From Candidatus Doudnabacteria bacterium (GTDB lineage: Bacteria > Patescibacteriota > Doudnabacteria > UBA920): a stretch of 55,353 bases of DNA. Of this stretch, positions 16,768 to 24,523 are shown one piece after another (the first letter of the stretch is position 1; each line of letters opens with the position of its first letter). Both the position numbers and the translations under genes were made by a program. The DNA is taken from contig JACRDK010000020.1 of the NCBI GenBank assembly GCA_016218585.1, positions 1 to 55,353 of the forward strand, read 5' to 3'. The notes under the pieces are model-generated. The model made no database searches, was not told the origin of the DNA, and saw nothing but the letters and a program-made list of their open reading frames with translations.

Positions 16768-16989
16768 CTAGTGCAAAAAGGTGGCGATCGTTCCACCTGC
16801 CACAACGAAGAGGGTTACCGCAAGCCCAAAGCGGATTATGAACGACCCGAAGGTTGTTAGCTTTCGGGTGTAGTTTCCCGCCTCCTCGAACGGCCGCCTG
16901 CCCATGTAGGCCTGATTCGCGTCGTCCTTGCGGACCATCCAGTCGAGGTTGAACCCCGACGAATGCTTCAGTTGCACGTACTCAAACAT
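16768..16989 (-). CDS. orphan single-TM protein in a strong-SD unit
   Basis: 73 residues from the ATG at 16989, chosen over upstream codons because a perfect AGGAGG lies 4 bases before it (16994-16999). A polar N-terminal half (MFEYVQLKHSSGFNLDW...) is followed by one transmembrane helix near 50-70 (FIIRFGLAVTLFVVAGG). Codon use is GC-rich compared with adjacent genes. No family recognised. The unit has its own consensus promoter (17006-17034) and terminator (16697-16763). Confidence 0.75.
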   Translation of the reverse strand: MFEYVQLKHSSGFNLDWMVRKDDANQAYMGRRPFEEAGNYTRKLTTFGSFIIRFGLAVTLFVVAGGTIATFLH

Positions 16990-17005
16990 AGAACCTCCTG
17001 TCGTG

Positions 17006-17034
17006 TTTATAACATAAATATAATAAATTGTCAA
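17006..17034 (-). promoter_or_regulatory. consensus sigma-70 promoter
   Basis: Minus strand TTGACA, 17-bp spacer, TATAAA, ending 17 bases before the SD-led start at 16989. Confidence 0.85.
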
Positions 17035-17147
17035 TAACAGGACGGGGTGATTATTGTTATAATTTTGCGGCCGGAAGGCAAGTTAATAATTTAGACCATA
17101 ATTTTAGGAGCGGTTTCGTGTTATAGTATAGGTAAAAGTAAATATTT

Positions 17148-17858
17148 ATGAAAAATATATTCCCAATATTTTTACTATTAGTTTTGGTTTCCTCTGGGTG
17201 TAATAAAAATCAACAGTCTGTTCAATCGGGGAATGACTCAAATCAAACCTCGGTTAAAGTTATAGAAAGTCCGTATAAGATTGTTGTGAGCTCCCAGGTG
17301 CCAACAAAAAAATTAACATCACCTGATGATGTTGGTATGTTCTTAAATACGGAAGACCCAGAAAGTAAGGTTTATATAAATAATAATCTTGGTATTCAAA
17401 TAAATCTTTCAAAAAAATGGGAGTTGGGAGATATTTATGACAAAAATTATATAATTTTTATTGATCCCGCAGATGCAAAAATAAATTATGATGAAAATAA
17501 TAAAAAAAGTTTTGCCTGGTATACGAAAGATCAAACCATGCAGTCATGGCTTGATAATTCAGGATATACAGTTAAATATTATAAAGATTTTAATGCTTGG
17601 AAGGAACAGTCTGGATACTTTTGGTGCGAATCGATGATGAAATGTTTTGTAAACGATGTTGCACATGGTGTTGAATATAAAAAAATCGACGGCAGCCAAG
17701 CAGCTCTAGTAACTTCAGAGGAAGGGGATGCATTTACTAGTTTTATACTTGTTGAACATGGTGGATTTTTTGAATTTTCCGCTTCGCTCAATGGTTTTGT
17801 CGCCGCGTCATCTTATCCGTATCCATCTATTGAAAATTCTTTAAAGTTTTTAAAATAG
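17148..17858 (+). CDS. lipoprotein, unknown function
   Basis: 236 residues. Signal peptide with lipobox VSSGC (Cys near 18). The mature part begins with an Asn/Gln/Ser linker, then a probable beta-rich domain (SKVYINNNLGIQINLSKKWELGD; later FAWYTKD, and GGFFEFSASLNGF near the C-terminus). This pattern recalls PsbP-like envelope proteins, not certain. AT-rich native codon use. Confidence 0.65.
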   Translation: MKNIFPIFLLLVLVSSGCNKNQQSVQSGNDSNQTSVKVIESPYKIVVSSQVPTKKLTSPDDVGMFLNTEDPESKVYINNNLGIQINLSKKWELGDIYDKNYIIFIDPADAKINYDENNKKSFAWYTKDQTMQSWLDNSGYTVKYYKDFNAWKEQSGYFWCESMMKCFVNDVAHGVEYKKIDGSQAALVTSEEGDAFTSFILVEHGGFFEFSASLNGFVAASSYPYPSIENSLKFLK

Positions 17859-17908
17859 AATTACAAACATTAGTATTTGGAAGACCGACATCGAAGTGTT
17901 GGGTTACC

Positions 17909-18550
17909 TTACTTTAAATAATCCTCCGCATTTAGCCAGCTGGAAAGATCGGCTTTGTTTTGGGTGTAGCCAAGCAAAACTACGCCAGTGCCTTTGTGGA
18001 TTGAAAGGTGAAGATGTTTTCTTTCGCCGTCGGTTTCCGTGGAATAACCTTTGCCTAAAATTCCTAAGTTTTGCCCTGCCACAATGCTATCGCCAACTTT
18101 TAAAGTTATGCTGGCTAGCTTTAAATGGCCGTAGAGCACGGTAACATTTTCCCCGTTAAGAACGCAAGATTGAACCATAACGCCCCCATAACCGGTGGCG
18201 TATTTTTTAAGCAAAAGTTCGCCGTCGCAGGCCGCGGAAATTGCTACGTCGGCATCCTGTTCTTCGACTGTGGTTTCAAAGTCCGTGCCGGTGTGGTAGC
18301 CTTTAAATTTTTCTGGGGAGACCGGAGAGTTTTGTGGAGTTATATAAATGCCAAAAGGTTTTTTGGTTATGCGGCCAAGGCCGTTTGCAATTGGCATGCT
18401 AAGTTTGGCTGTGGTTGCCGGAGCAGGGGATGCGGGAGTATTTGTTGTAGTTGATGCGTTTTGGTTATTACTCTGCACATTTGTTGCCGGAGTTTTTTGG
18501 CACCCAGCAGCCAAACCCACCAAAATAAAAATAAAAATTATTTTTTTCAT
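17909..18550 (-). CDS. M23-family zinc endopeptidase lipoprotein
   Basis: 213 residues. Lipobox GLAAGC near the N-terminus, then a Thr/Pro/Ala linker. The peptidase domain shows HTGTDFE (first zinc ligands His and Asp, HxxxD) and HLHLSIH (HxH), both required in M23. GYGGVMVQS and VGDSIVAGQNLGILGKG are typical lysostaphin-fold strands. Likely cuts peptidoglycan peptide bridges outside the membrane. The minus-strand SD (GGAGGGAG) precedes the ATG. A 42-bp palindrome lies 10 bases upstream of the start and is repeated before the next gene up, a Cas2-fold regulator. Confidence 0.88.
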   Translation of the reverse strand: MKKIIFIFILVGLAAGCQKTPATNVQSNNQNASTTTNTPASPAPATTAKLSMPIANGLGRITKKPFGIYITPQNSPVSPEKFKGYHTGTDFETTVEEQDADVAISAACDGELLLKKYATGYGGVMVQSCVLNGENVTVLYGHLKLASITLKVGDSIVAGQNLGILGKGYSTETDGERKHLHLSIHKGTGVVLLGYTQNKADLSSWLNAEDYLK

Positions 18551-18560
18551 ACTCCCTCCA

Positions 18561-18602
18561 ACTTGTCTAAAATATTCACAAATGTGAGAGTTTTAGACAA
18601 GT
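18561..18602. repeat. 42-bp palindrome, copy 1 (upstream of M23 gene)
   Basis: Outer 12-bp arms (ACTTGTCTAAAA, TTTTAGACAAGT) and a concentric inner TCACA-AA-TGTGA dyad. Identical over all 42 bases to 19298-19339. Copy 1 lies 10 bases upstream of the M23 start codon and 6 bases after the stop of the Cas2-fold gene. Candidate operator; could also form a hairpin in RNA. Confidence 0.9.
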
Positions 18603-18608
18603 TTAATT

Positions 18609-19277
18609 TTAAAGAATGTGATGCAGGTTAAAGTATTTTTTTAAAACTTTTTCATCTTGAATATCCATTCTGCTTATCTCCATCACCGTGACAAATTTAT
18701 CAATCCCGTAATGGTTAGCTATTACCTCCAGTTGTTGTCTTGGATCGTAAGGATAAAACCATAAAGTCCTTTGCAACGAGCAAAAGCCCATTTGTTTAAG
18801 TTTGGTTCGTAGCGCATCTGCACCCTGCCTGTATCCTTTAGTTGGAATGTCCGCAGCCACCTGCCACCATTTGCCATCCCATTTTTTTGGCTTGGAAACT
18901 GATAAAGCCTCAAAGCTTATTTGTTCCATTTTCTTTTGCCCTAAGGAGCTTAAAAATAAGCTAACGCCGTTTTTGTCCCTAGTAAATTTAATTAATCCTG
19001 ACTTTTTTAAATAATAGAAAGCGTGGGCGGTTTTTATCTCTTTCTCCCTCTTGCTTAGTTTTTTACCTTTTAGTTTATATAGCTTATCAAGTGCTACAAA
19101 AATATTTGGCGCTGTTGCTGCTAAAGTGGCAATGCCCGCCGCTGCAATAACAGCCAATATTATTTTACTTGCGTTGCCAATAAGTTCAATTTGTTCTTTA
19201 TTTAAATCAAAAATAGGGTCTTTTGTGGGATCCGCAGTTCGTAAAGTCGTTCCAATTTTGTATTTCGAATACGACAT
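18609..19277 (-). CDS. membrane-anchored PaaX-like regulator with Cas2-fold C-terminal domain
   Basis: 222 residues. One hydrophobic segment near 38-62 (IILAVIAAAGIATLAATA), then a basic winged-helix-like region (about 76-125: AHAFYYLKKSGLIKFTRDKNGVSLFLSSLG), then a Cas2/PaaX-C fold (about 132-205: WDGKWWQVAADIP, RTKLKQMGFCSLQRTLWFYPY, IDKFVTVMEI). In true Cas2 the Asp of the first strand is catalytic; an Asp is present here (AADIP). PaaX proteins are DNA-binding repressors. The gene is bracketed by identical 42-bp palindromes. No CRISPR array or cas1 is present in the window. Confidence 0.8.
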   Translation of the reverse strand: MSYSKYKIGTTLRTADPTKDPIFDLNKEQIELIGNASKIILAVIAAAGIATLAATAPNIFVALDKLYKLKGKKLSKREKEIKTAHAFYYLKKSGLIKFTRDKNGVSLFLSSLGQKKMEQISFEALSVSKPKKWDGKWWQVAADIPTKGYRQGADALRTKLKQMGFCSLQRTLWFYPYDPRQQLEVIANHYGIDKFVTVMEISRMDIQDEKVLKKYFNLHHIL

Positions 19278-19297
19278 ATAATCACCCCAATTTTACC

Positions 19298-19339
19298 ACT
19301 TGTCTAAAATATTCACAAATGTGAGAGTTTTAGACAAGT
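19298..19339. repeat. 42-bp palindrome, copy 2 (upstream of Cas2-fold gene)
   Basis: Exact duplicate of 18561-18602, 737 bases away, starting 21 bases upstream of the start codon at 19277. Flanking bases outside the 42 do not match. Confidence 0.9.
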
Positions 19340-19371
19340 GTATTTTGTTGATGGTTTGGTTAACTATAATA

Positions 19372-19409
19372 AAATTCCCATCCAATAAATTGGGATGGGA
19401 ATTTTATTT
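19372..19409. terminator. bidirectional terminator
   Basis: Stem AAAATTCCCATCC / GGATGGGAATTTT, loop AATAAATTGG-like. It lies after the minus-strand deaminase gene and before the Cas2-fold gene's upstream region. Confidence 0.8.
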
Positions 19410-19434
19410 GTGACTTAGAGCGAGAGAAAAGTTT

Positions 19435-20424
19435 TTATTTTATAAAAGTTGATTCAAGGGCAATTTTTGTGCAATTGTCGATTTCTTTTTGGGTCAAAAT
19501 TTTATTCGTTAAAAGTAACTCATGCTCTTTTAAGATGTTGGTTCTATACATTTCCGCGCCATCGGTATTTATGGTGAATTTGACTTTGTTTTTTAACAGA
19601 GTTCTGTAAATATTTTTTAGCTCTTTTAAGTCTTTAACCACATTATTTTTTAAGTTGGATGTAGGGCAGGTTTCCAAAATAATTCCCTGTTTTATAATAT
19701 CCTTCATTATGCTTTTATCTTTCACGCATAATATTCCGTGGCCAATGCGGTCGGGTTTTATTTCTCTAACCACATAGGCAAGTTCTTCCAAAGACCCGGC
19801 TTCGCCCGTGTGGATGGTAATGCCTAAGCCGGCCTTTCTGACTCTGTTAAAAATTGGCTTGTAAGCCCGCATAGAAAAAGTTTTTTTCTCGGCTCCGGCA
19901 ATATCCACGCCAATGACTCCTCGCTTGGAATATTTAATGGCTTTGTTGAAAATAATTTCGCCAAGATCCATCGATTGCAATCTTTCCACCATTAAAATTA
20001 AACCGGCTTTAACCTGAGGGTATTCTAAAATGGCCTGCTCCATACCCCAAATGGCAGAAGTTATAATGTGGTCTAAATCTCTTTCGCCGCCGCGGTTGCG
20101 GAACATTGGGTTAAAACGCAATTCCTGGACTGTAATATTGCATGCACGATAGCCGCCGCCAATAACGCTTTTTACGGATTCCTGAATGGCTTCCGGAGAA
20201 GACTGGATTAATTCCGTCCAGTGGAAAAAATTATTATGCATATCATCCAGGTCATTGTTTTTCCGATTTCTGTCCATGGTGATCATTTCCTGAAAATCCC
20301 AGTAATCTTTAACCGGCAATTTAATTCCCTGGCGATGGGCAATGGACCACAAAATAGAAGGCGCAACAGAAGAGCCTAAATGAGCATGTAAATCTACGGC
20401 AATTTTTCGTTTTGGTTGAGTCAT
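19435..20424 (-). CDS. adenosine deaminase-like amidohydrolase
   Basis: 329 residues with the metal and substrate motifs of the ADA family: DLHAHLGSS (zinc HxH) near residue 11, HTGEAG near 205, RIGHG near 228, and TINTDG near 290. In classical adenosine deaminases the last motif is NTDDP; the first Asp (zinc ligand) is kept but the second is Gly, so the substrate or chemistry may differ. TCPTSN is present. Likely hydrolyses an amino group from a purine nucleoside or related compound. Confidence 0.85.
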   Translation of the reverse strand: MTQPKRKIAVDLHAHLGSSVAPSILWSIAHRQGIKLPVKDYWDFQEMITMDRNRKNNDLDDMHNNFFHWTELIQSSPEAIQESVKSVIGGGYRACNITVQELRFNPMFRNRGGERDLDHIITSAIWGMEQAILEYPQVKAGLILMVERLQSMDLGEIIFNKAIKYSKRGVIGVDIAGAEKKTFSMRAYKPIFNRVRKAGLGITIHTGEAGSLEELAYVVREIKPDRIGHGILCVKDKSIMKDIIKQGIILETCPTSNLKNNVVKDLKELKNIYRTLLKNKVKFTINTDGAEMYRTNILKEHELLLTNKILTQKEIDNCTKIALESTFIK

Positions 20425-20528
20425 AAAAAAGTTTAAATATTAGAGCAATCTTAACAGAAATTTTGATAATATTCAAGGCTTTAGTATAATTATAGTAGGT
20501 AATTACGGATTATAAATAATACAGATTT

Positions 20529-20894
20529 ATGAACAATAACTATATAGAACAGCGCCCCTGGGGACAATTTGAGATTTTGGCCAAGTTTGAGGTAAAACCC
20601 CAAGGAGATGTCTGCGTAAAAATTATTACGGTTAGACCAAAAGCTAAACTCTCTTATCAGTCCCATAAACTGCGCGGGGAGCATTGGACTTTTGTGCAAG
20701 GCAGGGGAACGGTAATTTTGGACGGGGAGGAGAGTACTGTAGTCCCGGGTAGCGGCATAAATATTCCCGTTGGCACTAAGCACCGGGTAATAAACGAAAG
20801 CGAAGTTGATTTGGTATTTATTGAAACATCTTCCGGCCATTTTGATGAAAATGACATTGAAAGGTTTGAAGATGATTATGGAAGGATAAAATAG
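20529..20894 (+). CDS. cupin, mannose-6-phosphate isomerase type II-like
   Basis: 121 residues making one cupin barrel. It starts RPWGQFEIL and continues with SYQSHKLRGEHWTFVQG, PVGTKHRVIN and VFIETSSG, closely following the C-terminal domain of bifunctional mannose-1-phosphate guanylyltransferase / phosphomannose isomerase. The guanylyltransferase domain is absent. Metal ligands would be the His/Glu of SHKLRGEHW and His of KHRV. Two bases separate it from the next gene. Confidence 0.85.
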   Translation: MNNNYIEQRPWGQFEILAKFEVKPQGDVCVKIITVRPKAKLSYQSHKLRGEHWTFVQGRGTVILDGEESTVVPGSGINIPVGTKHRVINESEVDLVFIETSSGHFDENDIERFEDDYGRIK

Positions 20895-20896
20895 AG

Positions 20897-21604
20897 ATGA
20901 TAAGAGAACAGGGGTCAGGGTATATGGAGGGGGAGGCTCAAAAAGGGGAGGAAGAAGTTTCAGAGCGGAAATTTAGCGAAGGGAAAATAAAACTACCGGT
21001 TGACTCAAATAAAAATCCGGAGACTTTTGACGTAGACGTCGAAGAGAGCCTTAAAATTTTAGACGAAAAAATAAAAGGCTATTGTATGAGTTTGACATTG
21101 GGCGACAAAAAACTTTTTTCTTTAGCTGAGGACGCGCATCAGAACGCTTTAATGAGAGCCTGGAAATTTAGAGAATCTTTTCATGGAGATTCAGCTTTTT
21201 CTACTTGGGTTTTTAAGATTGCCAAACATGAGTATTTAACCTTGATTAGGAAAACCAAAACAAAGTTTAGAGGTTTTGATCATGATAAGATTGACACTGC
21301 TGGGTTTGACAACGATTTTTCTTTTGATGTTGCTGATGCTAAAAGGAGCTTTGCGGATGTTTTACAGGACCGCCAATTAATTGAAAGATTGTTGTCTGTC
21401 CTTCCAAATAAGAGGAGAAAAATAATTACACGTCATTATCTAGAGGGGGTTTCAGTCAAAGATATTGCGAAAGAAGAAAATACCGAGGAGCAAAATATAA
21501 AAAATGAAATAATACGTGGCAGAAGAAAAATGTTAAAAGTTTATGACAAAATGAATGATAAATATTCATTAATAAATTTGGCAAAAAGAAAAGAACAAAT
21601 TTAA
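20897..21604 (+). CDS. sigma-70 family RNA polymerase sigma factor
   Basis: 235 residues. Region 2: AEDAHQNALMRAWKFRESF, then FSTWVFKIAKHEYLTLIRK (about 75-120). Region 4: LPNKRRKIITRHYLEGVSVKDIA plus a helix-turn-helix with EEQNIKNEIIRGRRKM (about 170-215). The first ~45 residues are charged and low in complexity; they include a GGGGTCAGG repeat motif (20911-20919), and an alternative ATG lies at 20924, so the real start is uncertain. Ends at a shared bidirectional terminator. Confidence 0.82.
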   Translation: MIREQGSGYMEGEAQKGEEEVSERKFSEGKIKLPVDSNKNPETFDVDVEESLKILDEKIKGYCMSLTLGDKKLFSLAEDAHQNALMRAWKFRESFHGDSAFSTWVFKIAKHEYLTLIRKTKTKFRGFDHDKIDTAGFDNDFSFDVADAKRSFADVLQDRQLIERLLSVLPNKRRKIITRHYLEGVSVKDIAKEENTEEQNIKNEIIRGRRKMLKVYDKMNDKYSLINLAKRKEQI

Positions 21605-21645
21605 AATCACCCCGCCCTTTTACAAAAAGAGCGGGGTGATTTTTT
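21603..21645. terminator. bidirectional terminator
   Basis: Stem AAAATCACCCCGC / GCGGGGTGATTTT with a T run, shared by the sigma gene and the convergent glutamine synthetase gene. Confidence 0.9.
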
Positions 21646-21647
21646 GT

Positions 21648-22706
21648 TTAAGACAGGAATTTAAAGTTTTCCCAGTGATATTTGTCGGGGTCAAAACCTT
21701 CCCCGCAAGTTGTTTCTATTAACGCGGTGCAAATTTGGTATGGGTCCAAGTTAGCAGCCGGCCTTCTGTCTTCCAAATAACCTTTGCCTTCATTTGCGGT
21801 GGCCATAGGAATGCGAATGGAAGCTCCGCGATCGGAAACGCCGTAGCGGAATTCTTTATAGCTGCAAGTTTCGTGCTTGCCGGTTAAACGCTTGTCGTTG
21901 TCCGCGCCATAAACGCGCATATGCTGGGTGTGGAATTTTCCCAATTTTTCACAAGCCTGCTTAACTACTTCCAATCCGCCTTCTTCGCGCATCGCTTTGG
22001 TGGAATAGTTAGTGTGTCCGCCCGCGCCGTTCCAGTCTCCGGCCATTGGCTTTGGGTCTAATTTGGCGTACATTTCAAAGTCTTCGCCGTGGCGGTATAA
22101 AATCCATCTGGCTAGCCATAATTGGTCGGCAGCTTCCAGCGGTCCTAATGTTCCAACCTGAAACTCCCATTGCGCCGGCATAACTTCGGCGTTAATTCCG
22201 GAAATAGCAATTCCGGCTTTTAAGCAGTCTCTCATATGGGCCTCTACCAGTTTGCGGCCATAAACTTCGTCGCTGCCAACGCCGCAGTAATACCTCCCTT
22301 GTGGGTGAGGAAAACCGTCTTTTGGCCAGCCTACGGGCCATTCTTTGCGATATAGGGTGTATTCCTGCTCAAAACCGAACCATGGTTCCTGGTCTTTGTA
22401 TTTTTCCACCAGGCCGGCCAAAACATGGCGGGTGTTGGTAATGTGAGGCGTGCCGTCGGCATTCATAACCTCGCACATAACTAAAATGTTCGGTTCCCCG
22501 CGAATCGGGTCGGGGATATAGTAAACCGGCTTTAGCGCGCAATCGCTAAAGTGTCCTTCGGCTTGCTCGGTGGAAGATCCGTCAAAACCCCAGGCCGGAA
22601 TTTCCGAAACGTCTTTAACCTGATTAATAATCTTGGTTTTTGAGCGCAGTTTGGCGGTCGGTTTTTTTCCGTCCATCCAAATGTACTCGGCAAAAATTTT
22701 TGGCAT
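21648..22706 (-). CDS. glutamine synthetase, eukaryotic-like type II (GSII)
   Basis: 352 residues from the ATG at 22706 (MPKIFAEYIWMDG), preferred over an ATG 30 bases upstream because GGAAAGGA precedes it. Makes glutamine from glutamate, ammonia and ATP. Signatures: EIPAWGFDGSSTEQAEG (about 35-51), GFEQEYTLY, GINAEVMPAQWEFQVG, and the ATP-binding DWNGAGGHTNYSTKAMR. Length and these motifs match GSII (decameric), not the 440-470-residue GSI of most bacteria. No nitrogen-regulatory gene is adjacent. Confidence 0.92.
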   Translation of the reverse strand: MPKIFAEYIWMDGKKPTAKLRSKTKIINQVKDVSEIPAWGFDGSSTEQAEGHFSDCALKPVYYIPDPIRGEPNILVMCEVMNADGTPHITNTRHVLAGLVEKYKDQEPWFGFEQEYTLYRKEWPVGWPKDGFPHPQGRYYCGVGSDEVYGRKLVEAHMRDCLKAGIAISGINAEVMPAQWEFQVGTLGPLEAADQLWLARWILYRHGEDFEMYAKLDPKPMAGDWNGAGGHTNYSTKAMREEGGLEVVKQACEKLGKFHTQHMRVYGADNDKRLTGKHETCSYKEFRYGVSDRGASIRIPMATANEGKGYLEDRRPAANLDPYQICTALIETTCGEGFDPDKYHWENFKFLS

Positions 22707-23079
22707 ACCAAAAATCCTTTCCGTCCAAGAATCCAAAACGATAATGCGTTATGCGGGGTTGAAGGCGTTTTTGTAAATTTAGCCGTGGTCCCGAATATCC
22801 GACTTAACGTTTTAAATTTTGGCAATTTAATTATAGATCGCGGATGCGCTGATGTTCACAGATTACGCAGATGCAATGTATCTGTAAAAAGCAAAAGCAC
22901 CCGGACAAACTAACAGGGTGTTTTTTTTGAAGACTAATATTTAGTTTTCTATTTTTATTTTAACAAAGTTTTTTATTTTAGCAAATTGTGGATAAGGTGG
23001 GGCCTGAATTAGGAATTAGGAATTAGCCTGCCCTGTCTACCGATAGGCAGGCGGCAGGGAATTATGGGGGAGGGGAGAT
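22707..23079. other. spacer: glnA leader, bidirectional hairpin, repeats
   Basis: No convincing gene. It holds the upstream region of glutamine synthetase; an ACAGATTACGCAGATG-type repeat (22858-22888, related to 51655-51700); a hairpin with CACCC/GGGTG and T runs (22904-22930); a perfect DnaA-box-like TGTGGATAA (22987-22995); tandem GAATTAG units (23009-23027); and a folded CCTGCC...GGCAGG palindrome (23028-23058) of the type also inserted in mnmA. Confidence 0.5.
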
Positions 23080-23084
23080 ATGAT

Positions 23085-23116
23085 GAAAGGGTGGGCTCTG
23101 CAGAGGCCCACCCTTT
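23085..23116 (-). terminator. hairpin after the 68-residue orphan unit
   Basis: Near-perfect stem AAAGGGTGGGC / GCCCACCCTTT around TCTGCAGAG. No clear T run on the minus strand, so termination strength is uncertain. Confidence 0.55.
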
Positions 23117-23127
23117 CGGGTTGCGCT

Positions 23128-23334
23128 TTACAAGCGGCTGGTGTCATGCGGCTTGCATTTTTTCCCAAGGACAGCTGTCATCACCTCGCCAACCCACGCG
23201 GGTCGGGAGGTAACCGTCGCCTGAGTGGTTTGGGTTGTGGATTGCTTCTCAGTTGGCCGTGGAAAGAGTGCTTCCACGGGCTCATCAATGGTCAAGCCCT
23301 GACAGTAGTAGTCAGGCTTCTTAACATCCCTCAT
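23128..23334 (-). CDS. orphan small protein in a strong-SD unit
   Basis: 68 residues from the ATG at 23334, six bases after AGGAGG (23341-23346). Polar, Pro/Thr-rich, no membrane segment (MRDVKKPDYYCQGLTIDEP...). GC-rich codon use. A good promoter at 23487-23514 leaves a long leader of about 140 bases containing a hairpin (AGCCGCAATTGCGGCT, 23383-23398). A ribosome site this strong argues that the short ORF is translated; function unknown. Confidence 0.6.
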   Translation of the reverse strand: MRDVKKPDYYCQGLTIDEPVEALFPRPTEKQSTTQTTQATVTSRPAWVGEVMTAVLGKKCKPHDTSRL

Positions 23335-23486
23335 CACAGTCCTCCTGTGCGTTGGTATTAGTGCCTGCCACGAGCCTTTCGAGCTGCCGCAATTGCGGCT
23401 CGCTTTCTGGACACAGTGGGCGTGCTCGTTTCCGGCTGCCCTCGTAGGCCCCGGCGTTGTGTAAGGTTTTTGGCCATATGGGTTAA

Positions 23487-23514
23487 ATAATACTCTTTTA
23501 AGCCAAAAAGTCAA
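23487..23514 (-). promoter_or_regulatory. sigma-70-like promoter
   Basis: Minus strand TTGACT, 16-bp spacer, TATTAT, upstream of the 68-residue unit. Confidence 0.75.
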
Positions 23515-23562
23515 TATAAAAAGACCAGCGGTGCCGGTCATTTTATATTGAGTAGCTATTAT

Positions 23563-24501
23563 TTAAATTTCAAAATGTGTCAGGGTTTTAAAGTCATTCA
23601 TCCGTTTTTGAATATTGTTTTCTGTAAGATTTTGCAAACGCTCGGTGCCAAGTTTTTCCACACAAAAAGAAGCTAAAGCAGAACCTGCCACACAGGCTTG
23701 TTTTAAGCTTTCCATATTAGTCGCATCAATTTTTGCCAAATAACCCATAAACCCTCCGGCAAAGCTGTCGCCGGCGCCGGTTGGGTCTATTACATCTTCC
23801 AGCGGGTAGCCTGGTAAATTAAAAATTTCGTTTTCCGCAAACAACAACAAGCCGTATTCACCGCGTTTAATAATTAGCGCGGTTTTTGGGCTTTGCTTTA
23901 GCAACAATAAAATTTGCTTTACCGCCTTAACTAAATTGTGCTCGCCGCTTAATTCGCGCGCCTCGGAATCGTTAATTACCAAAAGATCAACCTTGCCTAA
24001 GACATTTTTTAAATCCGGCAGCGCTTTTTCTATCCAGTAGTTCATTGTATCCAAGCCAACCAGCTTGGGAGATGAAATTTGGTTTAAAACTTCCAGTTGC
24101 AAAGCCGGATGCGTGTTGCCCAAAAAAACATATTGCGCTTGGCTTTGGGTTTCGGAAAGTTGGGGTTTAAAATTTTCAAAAACATTTAGTTCGGTAAACA
24201 GAGTAGTGCGGGTGTTCATATCAAAACTGTATTCGCCGCCCCAGGCAAAAGTTTTTCCCGGTATTTTTTTTAGCCCCTCCAAATTAACATTTCTTTTTGC
24301 CAAAACATCCTTGTCGGCATCGGCAAAGTCTTCGCCGACCACAGCAACTAGGGCGGCCGTTGTGAAATAAGAGGCGGCCAGGGAGAAATACGAGGCGCTG
24401 CCGCCTAAGGTTTTGTCAATTTTACCAAAAGGGGTCTTAATGCTGTCATAAGCTACAGAGCCTACTATAAGTAAGCCGTTATTTGACGATTTTGTATTCA
24501 T
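23563..24501 (-). CDS. PfkB-family sugar/nucleoside kinase
   Basis: 312 residues, ribokinase fold. N-terminal GSVAYDSIKTPFG and GGSASYFSLAASYF (substrate-binding glycine pair), and the C-terminal signature DPTGAGDSFAGGFMGYL (about 238-254) with the catalytic Asp. Family members phosphorylate sugars or nucleosides with ATP; the substrate cannot be read from sequence. Divergent from the attenuator leader that begins just upstream. Confidence 0.9.
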   Translation of the reverse strand: MNTKSSNNGLLIVGSVAYDSIKTPFGKIDKTLGGSASYFSLAASYFTTAALVAVVGEDFADADKDVLAKRNVNLEGLKKIPGKTFAWGGEYSFDMNTRTTLFTELNVFENFKPQLSETQSQAQYVFLGNTHPALQLEVLNQISSPKLVGLDTMNYWIEKALPDLKNVLGKVDLLVINDSEARELSGEHNLVKAVKQILLLLKQSPKTALIIKRGEYGLLLFAENEIFNLPGYPLEDVIDPTGAGDSFAGGFMGYLAKIDATNMESLKQACVAGSALASFCVEKLGTERLQNLTENNIQKRMNDFKTLTHFEI

Positions 24502-24511
24502 ATAATAATAT
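24483..24511 (+). promoter_or_regulatory. possible promoter of the leader-peptide RNA
   Basis: TTGACG (24483-24488), 17-bp spacer, TAATAT (24506-24511), directly before the short leader ORF. It overlaps the 5' end of the divergent kinase gene. Confidence 0.5.
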
Positions 24512-24523
24512 TAGCATATAGTT

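Noticed and set aside
18561-19339. CRISPR array or CRISPR-Cas locus around the Cas2-fold gene
   Set aside because: Only two repeats 737 bp apart with a gene between, no spacers, no cas1 or effector. PaaX-type regulator fits better.
23080-23361. 93-codon plus-strand frame opposite the 68-residue orphan gene
   Set aside because: It starts within the hairpin and lacks SD and promoter, while the minus strand has both.
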